64,000 nucleotides of DNA from assembly GCA_033439795.1 (NCBI GenBank), contig JAUTDP010000004.1, forward strand, positions 868,001 through 932,000, given 5' to 3'. The notes beneath the pieces are model-generated. The model ran no database searches, was not told where the DNA came from, and saw only the letters and a program-made list of their open reading frames with translations. This DNA is from Sordaria brevicollis. Lineage: Eukaryota > Ascomycota > Sordariomycetes > Sordariales > Sordariaceae. Below are positions 1 to 11,609 of this stretch, in pieces (position 1 is the stretch's first letter; each line of letters begins with the position of its first letter). A program made the translations under genes and the position numbers.

Positions 1-2842
1 TGCAAAGACTCTAAATCGAGAGATTACTCGCATTTTGGGGGCGATAATGATCGTCAACTTGGCAAGCGGGAAGAGAGTGCCGATGCTACACCATGGGCAG
101 AGTGATGTGGATGAGGTATCCGGCTTGGCGTTAACTTGCTCGAGGTGTTGAGGACAGCTGTGAAGTTGAAGTTGAAGTTGATGAGATTGATGAGATTGGC
201 GGAGCAAAGAAACGCTGCAATAACACCTTCGAGCAACGAAGTAACCCTCCTCTTCACTTGTCTTCACTGTAAGACGACACTGCATCTCGACATCAGTGGC
301 TTGAAAGTCTCGAGTCAAGAAAAACTGACCCGTCATGAAATGGATCTGACGGGTGTACTTCTAGCACCGTGCAAGAACCGATAGCACCGAGTTCGGTACT
401 TCAAGGGTGAGTGATGCCGGTAGTTGACCGGTTTCCTATTGTCAAGTGGAATGGTCCCTTACACCGTCAGTCAACTTTCAACACCATCAACGGTCAGATA
501 CTGTACCTGAAAGCCCTCTCGTTCCAGACACATCCTTCCCCCGCATCTTTGGCTTGCAAACTTTCCTTTTGCTCTTCACAATTCCCCGACGCAAGGCCGT
601 TCAAATCCTCCGGATGGCTTGACAACAGTCAGTTCCATTCTGTTTTCCTTGCTTTTCAGCTTGCCTCTGCTTAACTTTCAGGGCTTCAACTCCAGCAGCC
701 TCGTCTTTTCATCGTACGAGCTCGTCATAGAGTCTCACTGCTGCGTCGAACGAGGAGAGGCAAGCTGTTGCCTGTGAGTACCTTATGTCAGTAAGTTGCT
801 TCATCACACGCAATCGAATCGACCTGTCTCCCATCAGCATGCCTCACCTGCAGAGCTGTGAGAAGTCTCACCTGCCAAATCAGTTCGAGAGTCAGGTACT
901 TCCCCCTCTAGCCCTCTAACCCTCCAGTGAGGATCATTACCTCCGGTTCCCTCTCCGGCAGCGGCACTCCCCTCGTGCTTATCCCACCTCCTCCCACGTC
1001 TCTGCATGTCCCCATATGCCTTGCTCCATCCTAGCCCACGCACTTCCATCCACTCACGTCTATCCCCCCAAAGGAACCCGGCGTCGCTGGCAAGCCTGCA
1101 AAGCATCCCTGCTGCTGATCACTTCAATGATCTTCCCCTTCTGGCCCTGGAGATCATATCTTGTTCATGCACGAACTTGCCCTCTTCCTGGGGACGATTG
1201 ACAAGTCGTCAATTTCTCGCCCTAAACCACGAGCCCGAGATACCGTGGCTCCGTGGCGAGCATGTCCGTAGTGTATGCAGGTGACGGATCTCCGCGCGTG
1301 TACAGTCCGGTTGGTGAACATGTGTACCTACCTACTTCTTGAAGGCTCATTAGACCAGTATCCCATGGAAGTGGAAGTGTCGGGATCATCCGGGGCCGTT
1401 GTCCGACGTGTTAGAAGTACAGTACCTCTTCGTACCTACACTATAGTTCTGTCGGCATCGACTATCTCATGTGGAGTGACAGACCAACCGCGGAATGGAT
1501 GATGGACATCCGGGATGCCATCGTTCACTGCCGCAATGTTCCGCGTTCGTAGAGGTACATTTGACGAATGGCGATGGATAAGGCGAGCTGTGACTGGTAA
1601 GGCGCACCGGTTTCGGTGTCTTTTCTCTCAATTTCAGTTGAGTTGGCAGTTGGAACATTTGATACCTCTACCTCTACCTCGTCTTGACACTCACCTTTCA
1701 CACGCAACTTCCCGGTAGAGGTATACCCTGACTAGTACCGTATTCAACGGAGCTCAGGGGCAGTCAACGTCAAGGACGTGGATAGGGCGTGTGTTTCAGA
1801 CAACCCGCAAAGACTCAAAGAGCTGTTCCTCCCACCGTGGTGGGTTCTGGTAGCTCCGTCTTACTGCTTCGCCGGTTGAACTATCACCCTACCGTCTCAA
1901 ACCACCCCGCACAAGTGAGCAACAAGTCTCATTGTCATCAAGGTTGTCACATCAAGCATGTGATAGAAGTTGTAGACTGGACCCACGTACCCGTTTTGGT
2001 CACTCTACCTCTAGTACCGTTCCTGCTTCCTGTTGCCACTTCCGGTCAAGGATCTCGCTTCCAACTCCTCGGTGTATTCCAGTCGACAGCCTGAACCAAT
2101 AGACTCGTTGCCTTGCCGAACTTCTCGCTTAATACAGGCTCAAACAAACTCGTCTTCCTTGGGTCTTTGGGTCTTGACGGGCTACCTAGTCCCTCTCCAA
2201 GTACCTGTACGCTTCTCGGCATGTTTTTGGATCTCCCAGTCTCTTCCATTATCTTTGTCTTTGGCTTCAGAGGTTGATGTACCCGCCCGCTACCCAGACT
2301 GTTACATGGCCCTGACAATCCGGAGGGGTAGCTCCAGCAATCACCACGACTCTGACTGCCTGGAGGTGGTGATGGCCCAGAAAGGAACAAGGCGGTCGAA
2401 GGTCAGCGTGTGATCTGCTCGTGTGTACACCTTCAGGTACGAACAAGCTCGATAGAGCCAAACAGATGCGCGAGCCGAGCTGCACGCTCGGAGGTATGTC
2501 GGGTAGCAGGGAGAGTGGGCAAGAAAGGAGCGATGGGGCCACCCCATGCACAAGTGGTTCCTGTATCTTGTTGTATGGCACTCGTGGGGTCTGCAGAGTG
2601 GCGTGTCATGGGAGTAATACAGGCATCTGGGTTAACACAAGGTCAGCTTCAGGGTACACGACTCAACAACGAACATGAAACGGCATCGCAGAGACATAGA
2701 TGATGGTGCAAAGAATGAACGAGTGGTACATGGATCAAAGAAACACGAAGGTCAAGTGCGAGAGTTTATGCAATGTGGATGTCTTGATTGGGTCTATGAA
2801 CAACTTGTAACCTGACGACGACAACACCGAACACCAGCGAGA
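1..2842. other. Non-coding stretch, no supported gene
   Basis: I see no open frame with coding-like codon use and no coherent set of splice sites on either strand. The only recurring structure is a short motif of the GTACCTCTA/TAGAGGTAC type, for example near 1549, 1669, 1714 and 2005, which recurs elsewhere in the window. Confidence 0.5.
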
Positions 2843-2963
2843 GCCGACACCACCAAGAGCCAGCACCACCAAGAGCCAACACCACAAAAAGCCAACACCA
2901 CAAAAAGCCAACACCACAAAAAGCCAACACCACAAAAAGCCAACACCACAAAAAGCCAACACA
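2843..2963. repeat. 16-bp tandem repeat
   Basis: About seven and a half copies of a 16-bp unit, GCCAACACCACAAAAA. The first two copies are diverged (CACCACCAAGA type) and the next five or so are nearly identical, so the right side expanded recently. The unit is not a multiple of three, so translations in every frame are a repeating artefact and not a protein. Confidence 0.9.
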
Positions 2964-3083
2964 AGCTGTTGTGACGAACAGCCGTACCTGTAACTCACCG
3001 TTGTCAGCAGTGGTCTGGTGTTGCTAGTGGTAGTGAGAACTTACCAAGAGTGATGGGTTCGTTCACCACCAGGGTCGCGGCAC

Positions 3084-3301
3084 GGACCGCGTTCTTGGGA
3101 GAAGCAGCGGAGATTTGGAGTCCGAAAGGACAGGTAGGGAAGAAACGAAGAAACGATGTCGAAAGCAACAACACCGAGAACGGAACGCGTTCTTGGGAGA
3201 AGCAGCGGTAATCTGCGTCGACAAAAAGGAAGAGAACGCTCTCTCTGTGAAGAGTGTTGAGACGCACGCGGGACCGCGTTCTTGGGAGAAGCAGCGGAGA
3301 T
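3084..3301. repeat. Three interspersed ~25-31 bp direct repeats
   Basis: The segment GCGTTCTTGGGAGAAGCAGC occurs three times, at 3084-3114, 3184-3208 and 3271-3301, spaced about 100 and 87 bp apart. The two outer copies also share GGACC before it and GGAGAT after it. Read on the minus strand the repeat can encode SAASPKNAV. The sequence between the copies is not repeated, so this is not a simple tandem array. Confidence 0.85.
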
Positions 3302-3507
3302 CTGGATGAGGCGGGGCCCCGAGGGGACGGACATCTGGAACAGCATCAAGTGGATGTCAGTTAGGTAGGTATTGAACCGAAAGGTGTTGGGTGAGGATGG
3401 GGAAGGGAATTGGAACTTACACGGATCCAGAGTCCGTCCCCTCGGAAGGTTCAGGGGCCTCATCAATTGTATGCCCCGGCATGACAAATAAATGCCAAAG
3501 AGGGCAA

Positions 3508-3780
3508 TCATCTTGACGAAGCATACTTCCACAGCTCCTGATTGAGGAGTGGAATGGTCAGATCATGTCGGGAGTCCAGGCTTGACAGGAGAAGACATAC
3601 CTCGAGTTGCTGGATGTCGATGGCTTGGGCAAGGTCTTGCTCAAGGTAGGTGACGAAGGGGAGGCAGCGGTCGTGTGTGACCGAGGGGTTGCGGGGGCCG
3701 CCTCCCCTTCGTCTCGTAGTTGTCTTGTCGTGTGTGTGTCCACATCTTGGCCAGGATGGTGGCTGTCCTTGGAAGAGGAG
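3508..3780 (-). CDS. Candidate 3' exons of an unrecognised spliced gene
   Basis: On the minus strand an open frame ending ...TYLEQDLAQAIDIQQLE runs to 3601. It is followed by a clean intron at 3538-3600: GTATGT donor, ATCTGACC branch point, ATCAG acceptor, 63 nt. The next exon continues in phase as ELWKYASSR and stops at 3508. Third codon positions before the donor are mostly C or G. The upstream limit is unclear: the frame opens inside a CTT-rich tract near 3800 and I could not find a convincing start. Two other phases stay open across the same intron, and a second well-formed intron (GTAAGT at about 3418, TTCCAG at about 3348) lies downstream, so the gene may be longer and differently phased. 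I recognise no family. It may also be a gene fragment. Confidence 0.35.
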   Translation of the reverse strand, partial: LLFQGQPPSWPRCGHTHDKTTTRRRGGGPRNPSVTHDRCLPFVTYLEQDLAQAIDIQQLEVCLLLSSLDSRHDLTIPLLNQELWKYASSR

Positions 3781-4323
3781 AAGGAGAAGAAGAAGAAGAA
3801 GAAGAACAAGAAGATGTGTTCATCTGTGGTGTCGCGGAAGACATTTGGACGAGGTGGTCTTGAGTTGGAGGTGATGAGTGATGATGGAGGAAGAGAAAAA
3901 GAAGAGGAACAGAAGAGGGGGGACGGAGAATTTAAGCAAAACTGGGTCAAGCCAAACCCTCTTCAGCGCACAGAAAGGTCACGTCATGGAGTTCGTAGCC
4001 CTAGCACGTCAGTCTCCCAACAACGAAACAAGTGGCAGGTGCAGTGGCAGCCAAATGCAAGCCTCGGGACCGACGAGAGCTTCAATTTCCCCCAAGAAGC
4101 AGGAGCAGCTCAAGCCTGAGCACTGGCAGCAGACCAGTGGACACGGGAAGTACCTGGGTACAAGGGCAAGTCTCCAGACAGGCAGGCAGGCACGTACGCG
4201 CCTCCCGTTGGCTCTCAAGGGCAACTGGGCAAGGTACCGAGCGCAGTCACCCGCTACCCGCTCCCCCTCCTCTCGGGGTATATGTATTAGGTCTTTGGGT
4301 ACTCCTTCCAACAAAAAACCAAT

Positions 4324-4463
4324 GTGCGGTTGGCGCAGTGGTCAGCGCGTTGGCATTCTAAGCCGGAAGGTTCAGTGTGAGATGAGTGTGGTCGCGCCCC
4401 TCATAGCTCACCAGAATCCGGGGTGGCTGCCAAAGGTCCTGGGTTCGACTCCCAGATCGCACA
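4324..4463 (+). tRNA. tRNA-Arg(UCU) with a 67-nt intron
   Basis: A cloverleaf can be drawn by hand. The acceptor stem GTGCGGT (4324-4330) pairs with ATCGCAC (4456-4462) with one G-U. The D stem is GCGC/GCGC, the anticodon stem TTGGC (4350-4354) pairs with GCCAA (4429-4433), and the T arm is CTGGG-TTCGACT-CCCAG. The anticodon loop starts A-T-TCT-A, giving UCU with U33 present. A 67-nt intron at 4361-4427 sits at the canonical position between nucleotides 37 and 38. Box A (TGGCGCAGTGG) and box B (GGTTCGACTCC) are near consensus and a T run follows. The upstream sequence TATATGTATTAGGTCTTT is shared with the tRNA-like elements at 12.5-13.6 kb. Confidence 0.7.
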
Positions 4464-6141
4464 TCTCTTTTTGCGTTTATGCTCTTGCTGCTTTTTTTGT
4501 TGCTTGATTCTTCCCTTGATAGAGGTACTCGTGATGTCTTCAACGTGTTCATGTCCCACGTCTCCCTCTGTCTTTTACAAGAGGCCTCGGTTCACTTCTT
4601 CTTGGGTCACAAGTGCCTTGTTCGTGACTGTTGCCTGCCCATCGCCCAGAAGCTTTGTTTTCAAGTAGAAAGATTGAACATCCCGGTGATCAGGTCATCC
4701 TCATCTTGCTACTTCCTCGTCAGAAAGACGGAGATTGCCGTGAATCCACGCCGACACCATGACAGAAGATGAGACGCCTACCGGGTGCACTTGATCAAAG
4801 CCCAGCCCATGGAATCTTGGAAAGTCACACCACTCAAGGACCATTCACAGCACAATTCTCGTCAGAAAAGGACAAAAAGGAAGGATCGAGCTGAGTTCCA
4901 TGCAGGAAACGGTTGATTCCGTCGAGTGTCTAGTACTTCCTTCATTTTTTCTATCATCAACTGGAGGAGTCAATGAGCTCTTTCCGGTTCAGACACAGAA
5001 GGACTCGAAGGAAAGAGACGGAAAATTCTTGAGTGTCGCTTCTCTGCACGAGGAAAGAGTCAGCCGTCGTGATGATCTGTCGAGTTGAAGTACCGAAGAC
5101 ACCCCCTCTTGTTACAAGAAAACCGGGGCCGGAAGTAGATGTACCTACCTCTAGCTATCAGTCACCGGCTCGTCATAATCACACGACGTAATCCGTGATT
5201 TCCTTTCGCAAATCGAGACTGGAAGGACATAACCACCTGCGCTCTTCTTGGACCTTATCACCTGCAACACGAACCCAAGTGGAAATCACACTGACGGAAG
5301 CAGACCGGGGAAACACCGAGGTTAATCTTGCCAATAGCAACCGTCGAGGTCTCTTCCAGGTAGAACATTGTTGGCGATATTGAAGCGTTGGGGAAAGGAC
5401 CTCAATCCGAAGAGACTGCATGGTCTTGCTGAACAGAACATCACGACTGACATGGCGTTCAACTTGAAAGTCTGCCACTGTGGCGTGTGATAGGTAACAT
5501 CCCGAGGAAACTGAGAACGAGCTCAAATGCCAGAAGCAAGATGCGCCGCACTGTCGGTTTGCTGAAGATGCTTGATGGTTGAAGCAGGCGACGGTGAATC
5601 CTGATGACGGCGGCAGCTCAAAAACCTGGAAGTGAGAAAGGGAAAGACACTCAATCGTAGAGTACCTCTACCTACGGAGATCTTCGTAATAAAAGCCGGA
5701 CAGGAAGGGGAGAAGGACAAGAGCTATCCTACCAGGACGAGTCTCTTAGAGGTACAATACAGCTTGCATGCGCTGACGCGGAGTTACGCATGCAAGGAAT
5801 GGCGACATGGTACATGTACGTCAAGCACAGGTCACAGGGGATAAGCAGGAAGATGCACAAGTAAGATCACAGCGAGAGTCACATTGCAAAGATCAGATTA
5901 AGCGCGGCAGAAGAACTTCATGTTGTCAGAGAGAGAAAACTGAGCCAAGGCCAGACCGAAAAGAAGCTCCAAACTCCAACCGCCAAACGCCAATCGCCAA
6001 ACTCCATGCCATCCAGGGTATCAAATCGCCGGAAAAAAACAGCTCGCAAATCGTCCACATCTCCTCCCCTCCTCCCCCTCCCCACCCCCCCTCCGGAAGA
6101 GCTCCTCCTCCGCTCCAACTCGAACTTGGTAGTGTCGCGCT
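4464..6141. other. Intergenic, no supported gene
   Basis: Several open frames of 60-115 codons overlap on both strands, but none has an ATG with coding-like codon use or splice support. The longest, on the minus strand at 5179-5526, lacks an ATG start. Confidence 0.4.
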
Positions 6142-6522
6142 TTAGCGGCGCGTCGCCGCGGCCTCGGGCCTTGTGGGCATGTTGACGAGAGGGATCTCGT
6201 CGTGGTCGGGCGCTCTGCCCGGGGATGGTTCGAACATGGTGTCGCGACGGCGCGCTGTGATGAGAAGAAAGCGTTAGCGAAAATAGTTGCAACGGAAGTG
6301 ACTGCCCGGGTGAGGAAAGATGACGGAAGGAAGTGATGAAGGAACAAGCAGAAAAGGAAGTGTGAACTTACGCCCATATCGTGCAACTCCTCGGCGTTCT
6401 CTCGACCACTCGAGGAAGGAGAGCGTGGCGTACACCACGGTGCCAGTCGCGGCAAAGATGCCGCACATCAGCAGCACCAACTTGAGGATGTCGGCCGTGT
6501 CTTCGTTGTTGGTGGCTTCCAT
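6142..6522 (-). CDS. Small single-pass membrane protein, two exons
   Basis: Exon 1 is 6522-6372 and exon 2 is 6254-6142. The 117-nt intron has a GTAAGT donor, a CGCTAACG branch point and a CATCACAG acceptor. The two exons total 264 nt, giving an 87-residue protein in uninterrupted frame. Residues about 14-36 (LKLVLLMCGIFAATGTVVYA and on) form one hydrophobic segment. A basic cluster follows (WSRERRGVARYG), then a polar, proline-rich tail. The acidic N-terminus and basic flank suggest N-out, C-in or organellar membrane insertion; that is inference. A minus-strand TATA box lies about 140 bp upstream of the ATG. I do not recognise the family. The splice-site and length arithmetic make the gene itself convincing. 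Confidence 0.75.
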
Positions 6523-6661
6523 TTTTGTGGTGGTGGCTTGGATTGGAAGTGGTTGTTGGTTTTGTGAGAGGTTTGGAAGTGACAAGAGTGTGTGGTTGTC
6601 TGGGGAAAAAAAAGAAGAAGAAGAGGAGAAAGTTCTGCCACGGATTCCAAATCTGGGAGGG

Positions 6662-6669
6662 TTTTTATA
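6662..6669 (-). promoter_or_regulatory. TATA box (TATAAAAA)
   Basis: On the minus strand GGGGTATAAAAACCC lies about 140 bp upstream of the start codon at 6522, a reasonable distance for a fungal core promoter plus a short leader. Confidence 0.6.
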
Positions 6670-9471
6670 CCCCTCCAGAGGCAGGTACCGAGCGAGTGCA
6701 AATTTCGACAACTGGCAGACAGGCAGGAGACTGGACGAAAGAAAGTTTTGCCAGTGGCAGACCAGGAGGAAAGCTGGCGAACTGAACGGAAGGAAGTGGT
6801 CGTCTGGCAGGAACGACGAAACCAAAGATCAGACGACGGGACCGAAATCTTCTGCGAGCTCCCGTCTGAAGTGGAGGCCTAACTGCCTCCTACATGCAGG
6901 AACAGACGGCGGAGCAATCACCGAAGGGGACTCGGGGGATGACGAGATAAGAGCAAAAGGCAAGAGCGAGGACTAGGCGCGAGCAAGCGGGCACAAAACT
7001 GTCAGGCCTCAAAAGTTTCTTGGCTTCAAGTAAGGGCAGTCACTACATCTAGGCCAGAGACGCTGTTACGAGCAACGACGTGGGCACTCTCGAAGTTCCA
7101 TCTGCATTTTCTCCCTGGAAATCGGGTTTTGTCCTTTTCATTTGGATCTGTTAGCAGGACAAAATCCCACAAGTTGCAAGACAGTAAGGTCACGAAGCAG
7201 AATTCACGAGTGTAGTATTGAACAGAAGAATGCACTTCCAGTCGTTTGCTCAGCAGGAAGGGACAGAAAGAGAGCGTGGGTCCAGACGGATGATATCAGG
7301 CAACGGGACCGAACTTCCAACAACTCCCCAGCAACTTTTCGAGTTCCCGTCCTGGAGCAGGGGCACCTGGCCACCAGTTCGCAAGAGCCGCATCCAAGAT
7401 CAGAAGGAGTACGTACCTACCTAGAGGTACTACCTTGGGCCCTTGGCTTCTTTCAAGGTCACTTCCTTTCAGCCCCACCCTGTTTTCTGCTCCCGTCTCA
7501 GCCAGACTTGCTGCCACATCCTTCGTTGATGATGCAGTGGTTCAAGAAGCAAGCCGCTTTCACCAACGAGTTCGACGTCGCCAAGCAGAACATGGTCGCG
7601 GAGGGATTGTACCTGAATTTACACAGGGCGATCAATAAGAGAAGGAGTTTCCATCTGGCACTTCGTGAATCCCGATATTGAATCGTGTACCACGACCAGG
7701 AGGAACTCAGCTGGCATGGAAGAAGACTAGATGTAGCTAAGATGGAAGGAAACGAGCAAAGATGGCCCAAACGGCGGGCAATGTGGGACGAAGCCCCGAC
7801 GTCCTCATCCAGAGCATTCTTGCCTTCCTCCAGAGCGGTTGCCAGCCCCACTCACTAGGATCACTGACCTGGAGCCGCAAACAGCCAGAGGAAGGGAGAG
7901 GTACCCGCGTACCTCCTTCCTTCCCGTTTTGCTTCCAGTCCTTCCGTCACGGCCTGGAAGCCCAAGATATTTTTGTACCTTCTGACATACCCCTGTCACC
8001 TCTTTCTGCCTGCCGCTCTCCTGCCCCGCGTTTCTGGTCTCCGTCGTCTGCCCCGCCTCTGCCCCTCGCTGTCCATGTCTCCGTTGCCGTGCAGTGTGAG
8101 AGGAAGTTGCCTGCCGTCACTCGCTTTTACATCGGGCAGGAAAGACACCTTCGTCTTGGAGAAACAATGTTGAGCAAGAGAGAAAAGAGCTGTTAACACT
8201 GGATACAAGCCGGGGATGATATCGACATGGAATCACGGTCAAAAAAATGAGTGTCTGACGTTGCAAATCTGGTTCTTTGACTTTGTCGATTGGTTATGTC
8301 CTCGAGCCGTAAAAGTTCAATGTAGATGTCGCTAAGCTCTCACGTTGGAGCGTCTCCCAGCACTTGATGAACTGTTGGGAACATAAATGGGATGTGATGC
8401 CGAGTTGAGTTCGAGTCATGCTGTTTCTGTTAGAGACACTCTCGAGTTTCTTCATCACTACCATGGTTTTTTTGGTGATAACCCTCGCCTCCTGACCTCT
8501 TAATGTTGCTTTGTGCTCGCATCTAATCGCCGACTTTAGTGTCAATTGCCAGTCATGGATTGTCCTGAACCTGTAATGTCTGACCGAGATTTGAGCGCCA
8601 AAACGCGAGGGAATCTTCCCCACTCAGAACATGAAGTTGTTGACGTTTTCAGCGCCAGTCAAACATTACGGGGTGATGGCTGTTCACAGGTGAAATCTTC
8701 GTATCAGCCCTGGGAAGTGAAAAGAGATCTGAGGGCAGGAAGGACACTCTTCGTTATTGAAACCAAGAACAATGCAGCAGTATCTGGACATGGACTTCAT
8801 GAACGCAAGGATGTATGAAAAGGACTTCATCTTTAGTCCAAGATCAACTACTGCCTTGAAGAGAATGAAGACTTGGATGTCAGTGACTCCACTACAGAAA
8901 CTCATGGGACACTCAAGGAGAAGATGGATGACAGTGTATTTAACGTCTTCTATGCTCCTGCTAAGCCCAGGTAATGTATCTACTTCCTCCCTCTACCACC
9001 TCCCTCTACTTCCTCCCTCTACCTCCTCCCTCTACCTCCTCCCTCTGCATCCGCTTTCAGCGACGAGTCCCAGGTTTGGGACACGACGGAAGATGCGGTC
9101 GAGCCCAGGACAGGCAAGGCCCTCTTCCATATATCGATTAGCGCGTTGGGAGGGACGGCGGACTCCTGGTCCCGGCATTGGTGGTGTATCCAAGTGAAGG
9201 TGGAGCAGCGTCGAGTTTCTCGTTCTCCTCTCAGAGGGGAGAAGGAGAAAGTGGATGAATTCAATGATGACTGCACTTGATGCTGAATATCATGGCATAC
9301 TCATGGCGTTGAGGCTCTACCTGGTAGGGCTGACGAGGTTGTACCGGTACAAGGCAGAACGAGGGGACAACTGTCTTCTTCGGAGAAACAAGTTAGTCTT
9401 CGTCAGTGTACTGAAAGGTAGTCGCAGCACAACAGAATACTGCCAAGTGAATGTGGAGAAGCAGACACGCA

Positions 9472-9473
<2 letters not shown>
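6670..9473. other. Intergenic, no supported gene
   Basis: Many overlapping open frames, none convincing. A short coding-like patch on the plus strand at about 7531-7600 (WFKKQAAFTNEFDVAKQNMV) has Neurospora-like codon use. It has no start, stop or splice context I can defend and may be a stray exon fragment. At about 8985-9050 there is a pyrimidine-rich repeat of the CTACCTCCTCCCT type. Confidence 0.4.
8984..9048. repeat. Pyrimidine-rich ~12-bp tandem repeat
   Basis: About five copies of a CTACCTCCTCCCT-type unit, degenerate at the left end. Confidence 0.7.

Positions 9474-9512
<39 letters not shown>
9474..9512. repeat. Homopolymer of 39 T
   Basis: An uninterrupted run of 39 T. On the minus strand it is a poly(A) tract directly downstream of sequence ending GATAACGAACAT, the arrangement expected for the tail of a retroposed sequence lying to its right. 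No flanking target duplication or reverse-transcriptase coding is visible, so a replication-slippage tract is equally possible. Confidence 0.9.
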
Positions 9513-9517
<5 letters not shown>

Positions 9518-10642
9518 CGTTATCTGTTAGCAAAGTGTTGGGTTGTTGGTTCCCGCCACTGCCTTTGAGGGACCGCGGACAGACGCGGAACCCCATGTGA
9601 GCGAAGTTTGATGGTTGAAATGACGCTCGAACAGGCATACTCGCCGGAATGGTTACACGCCAGAGAAAGGCCCCAGCGGTGCCGCTGCTCATGCCACTCA
9701 TGCTGCTGTCCCCAAGCAGGCCGCAGGGAGGGTATTGGCTGTGTAGGAAGTCGTCACTGGCCCCCCCTGCGGCCTGAACACAAAATGCTGCAGCTCAGAC
9801 TGCCGTGATGTCTTCTGGTGCGGTATCCCATAGCGTGAGCTCAGGTGCTGGACTGGGGAAACACCCCCGGTAACGTGCCAGGAACACTGCCACTCCAGTG
9901 GTAGCAAAACCGGAGGTCCCGTTACGTGCTATCGGGAGCACTCGGCCAGTCGGCCCCCACAGGTGATGTGGGGACCAAGCAACTGGGTTGTTGGAGGCTG
10001 AACGGCGACAGGAAAAAGGCGGTGTATTTCCTAGGTCAGGGAAAGAGGGGAAACGGAAGCCAAGGCCAGGCTAAACACCCTGGAAGGACATGCCCGTGAA
10101 TGGCGAAGAGTAGTGAAGGCAAAACCAGTGAATGGCAGGACCTTCCAACAAGATTTCTCAAGTTTGGGATCCCGGAGGCCGATGATGTCGGATGTCATCG
10201 ATTGTTGGTGTTGGATAGGCCGTCGATGAACATGGGGAAAGGAGGAGCCTCTTCAAATCCTGCATGTAAAGTCGTGCTCGTTTCGACTGTAAGGCAGTAC
10301 CACGGAGACGAACTGGCCCTCAAGGGAAGAGCTTCTGACCGTGATCTGAAGCTGTTATCTCCCACAGACCAAAGACTGCTGTAGCTGTGCCAGTGTAAAC
10401 GAACAAAGACTGAACGGCGACGACAAAAAGGAAAAGAGTTTGATTCAGGAATGGTCTACCGGAAGGGGAGAAACAAAGACCAACGCATGTCGGTAAGTGA
10501 GCAAGGCCAGTGGATGGTGGCCGAGAGAGGAACAAACTTTCAACAAGTGCGAAACCTCTGCGGGGTGCTAACAGACACCGGAAGCGTCATCTGAGCACGA
10601 GATGCTGTCGAGAAAAATGGCCACCTGGGTTGCCGTAGGGAG
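9513..10642. other. Intergenic; possible body of a retroposed element
   Basis: There is no supported gene. Locally self-complementary sequence is visible, for example CCCCACAGGTGATGTGGGG near 9956, a 7-bp stem with a 5-nt loop. If the poly(T) at 9474 is a retroposon tail, this stretch would be its body. The plus-strand frame at 10100-10384 opens with ATG but has mixed codon use and I do not call it. Confidence 0.35.
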
Positions 10643-11177
10643 TCAAGTCGCTGTATCTGAAAAGTGTCAGTGAACTGTATTTTGTGAAACTGAAAGTGCT
10701 CTATTCCCAGCAGGAAGAAGTGGAAAGTTCGCAAACACCAAGGTGCAGCGGAAGTGACACTCACAGCTTGTATCCTTTACCTCCTTGCCCCGCGGACGAG
10801 GGATCCCGTTGCCTATGGGGACGCTGGTCACATAAACCTGGATGCGAGCCTTGCGAATGACCGCATGGGGCGGGGGCGGGAACGGGCCCGGGACACGGGG
10901 GGTCTGGTTTTGGGGCTGAGTGCCCGTGGTCACCTCCGCCTGGACCGCGCTGTCTGCGGTAGACGCGGTGGGCTGAGCCGGATGTGGAAACGGACCGGGG
11001 CAAGTGGTACTGGGGATGTGACTCTGCTTCGCCTGCTCGTTGTGAGCTTCATGCTGCTGCTGCGCTTGTTGTCAGCCGAGAGACCTCCATACGGCCCCGA
11101 TATGTGTCGGACGGGAAAGACAAAAGACGTTGGCGAAGGGAAAAGAGGTTGGACAGACCACTTACTGGCGAAGACAT
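10643..11177 (-). CDS. Proline-rich small protein, three exons, unrecognised
   Basis: A 12-nt first exon (11177-11166, MSSP) ends at a GTAAGT donor. The 106-nt intron contains GGCTGACAAC and ends GCGCAG. Exon 2 (11059-10765) reads in phase as a Gln/Pro-rich segment followed by HAVIRKARIQVYVTSVPIGN, with strongly biased codons. A second intron (GTGAGT donor at 10764, CACTGAC branch point, TTTTCAG acceptor, 108 nt) leads to a 14-nt last exon ending at 10643. The sum is 321 nt, or 106 residues. The first two exons are well supported. The tiny last exon is the least certain part, because a different acceptor would give another short C-terminus. There is no signal peptide or membrane segment and no family that I know. 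Confidence 0.55.
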
Positions 11178-11609
11178 GATATGATGAAGTGACGAAGGGG
11201 TTTCGGGGTTTGCTATTGAGAGCTCGTTGGTTGCGCTTGTGATGGTGGGTTGAGAACTTCGTGTGTTCGTGATGATGGAGGAAAGGAAAGCAGAGGAAGA
11301 AAGTGGGAGGAAAACGACAAGTTGGAACCCTGCGATGGTCTTACTGCCTCCCGTTTCCAGAGCTCGCTCAGTCTAGCACCGGGTAACAGCATGGCTGCCT
11401 GCCAGTCAGGGATTTTCGTCACGTCATTCCCAATTTAACATGGTGGCCAGCCTCTCGAAAGGAAGTGGAAGGAAGGTACGATGAGTCTGGAGTCCGCGGG
11501 GCCAGACCTGTCCCCAATAGCCCGCGGCAGTACGAGGAAGATGTACCCAAGTACCTCGAAGTGGGTAGATAAGGGACTTTCCCAGACCTGCACTTCAACA
11601 AAAAAAAAA
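11178..11609. other. Intergenic, leader of the 10.6-11.2 kb gene
   Basis: This lies upstream of the minus-strand gene that starts at 11177. I see no clear TATA box. An A run (11600-11609) abuts the first tRNA-like element. Confidence 0.4.

Noticed and set aside
2735..2998. Minus-strand hydrophobic ORF (repeating LAFCGVGFLWCW) looking like a membrane protein
   Set aside because: It is the translation of a 16-bp tandem repeat; unit length not divisible by three and no start or splice support.
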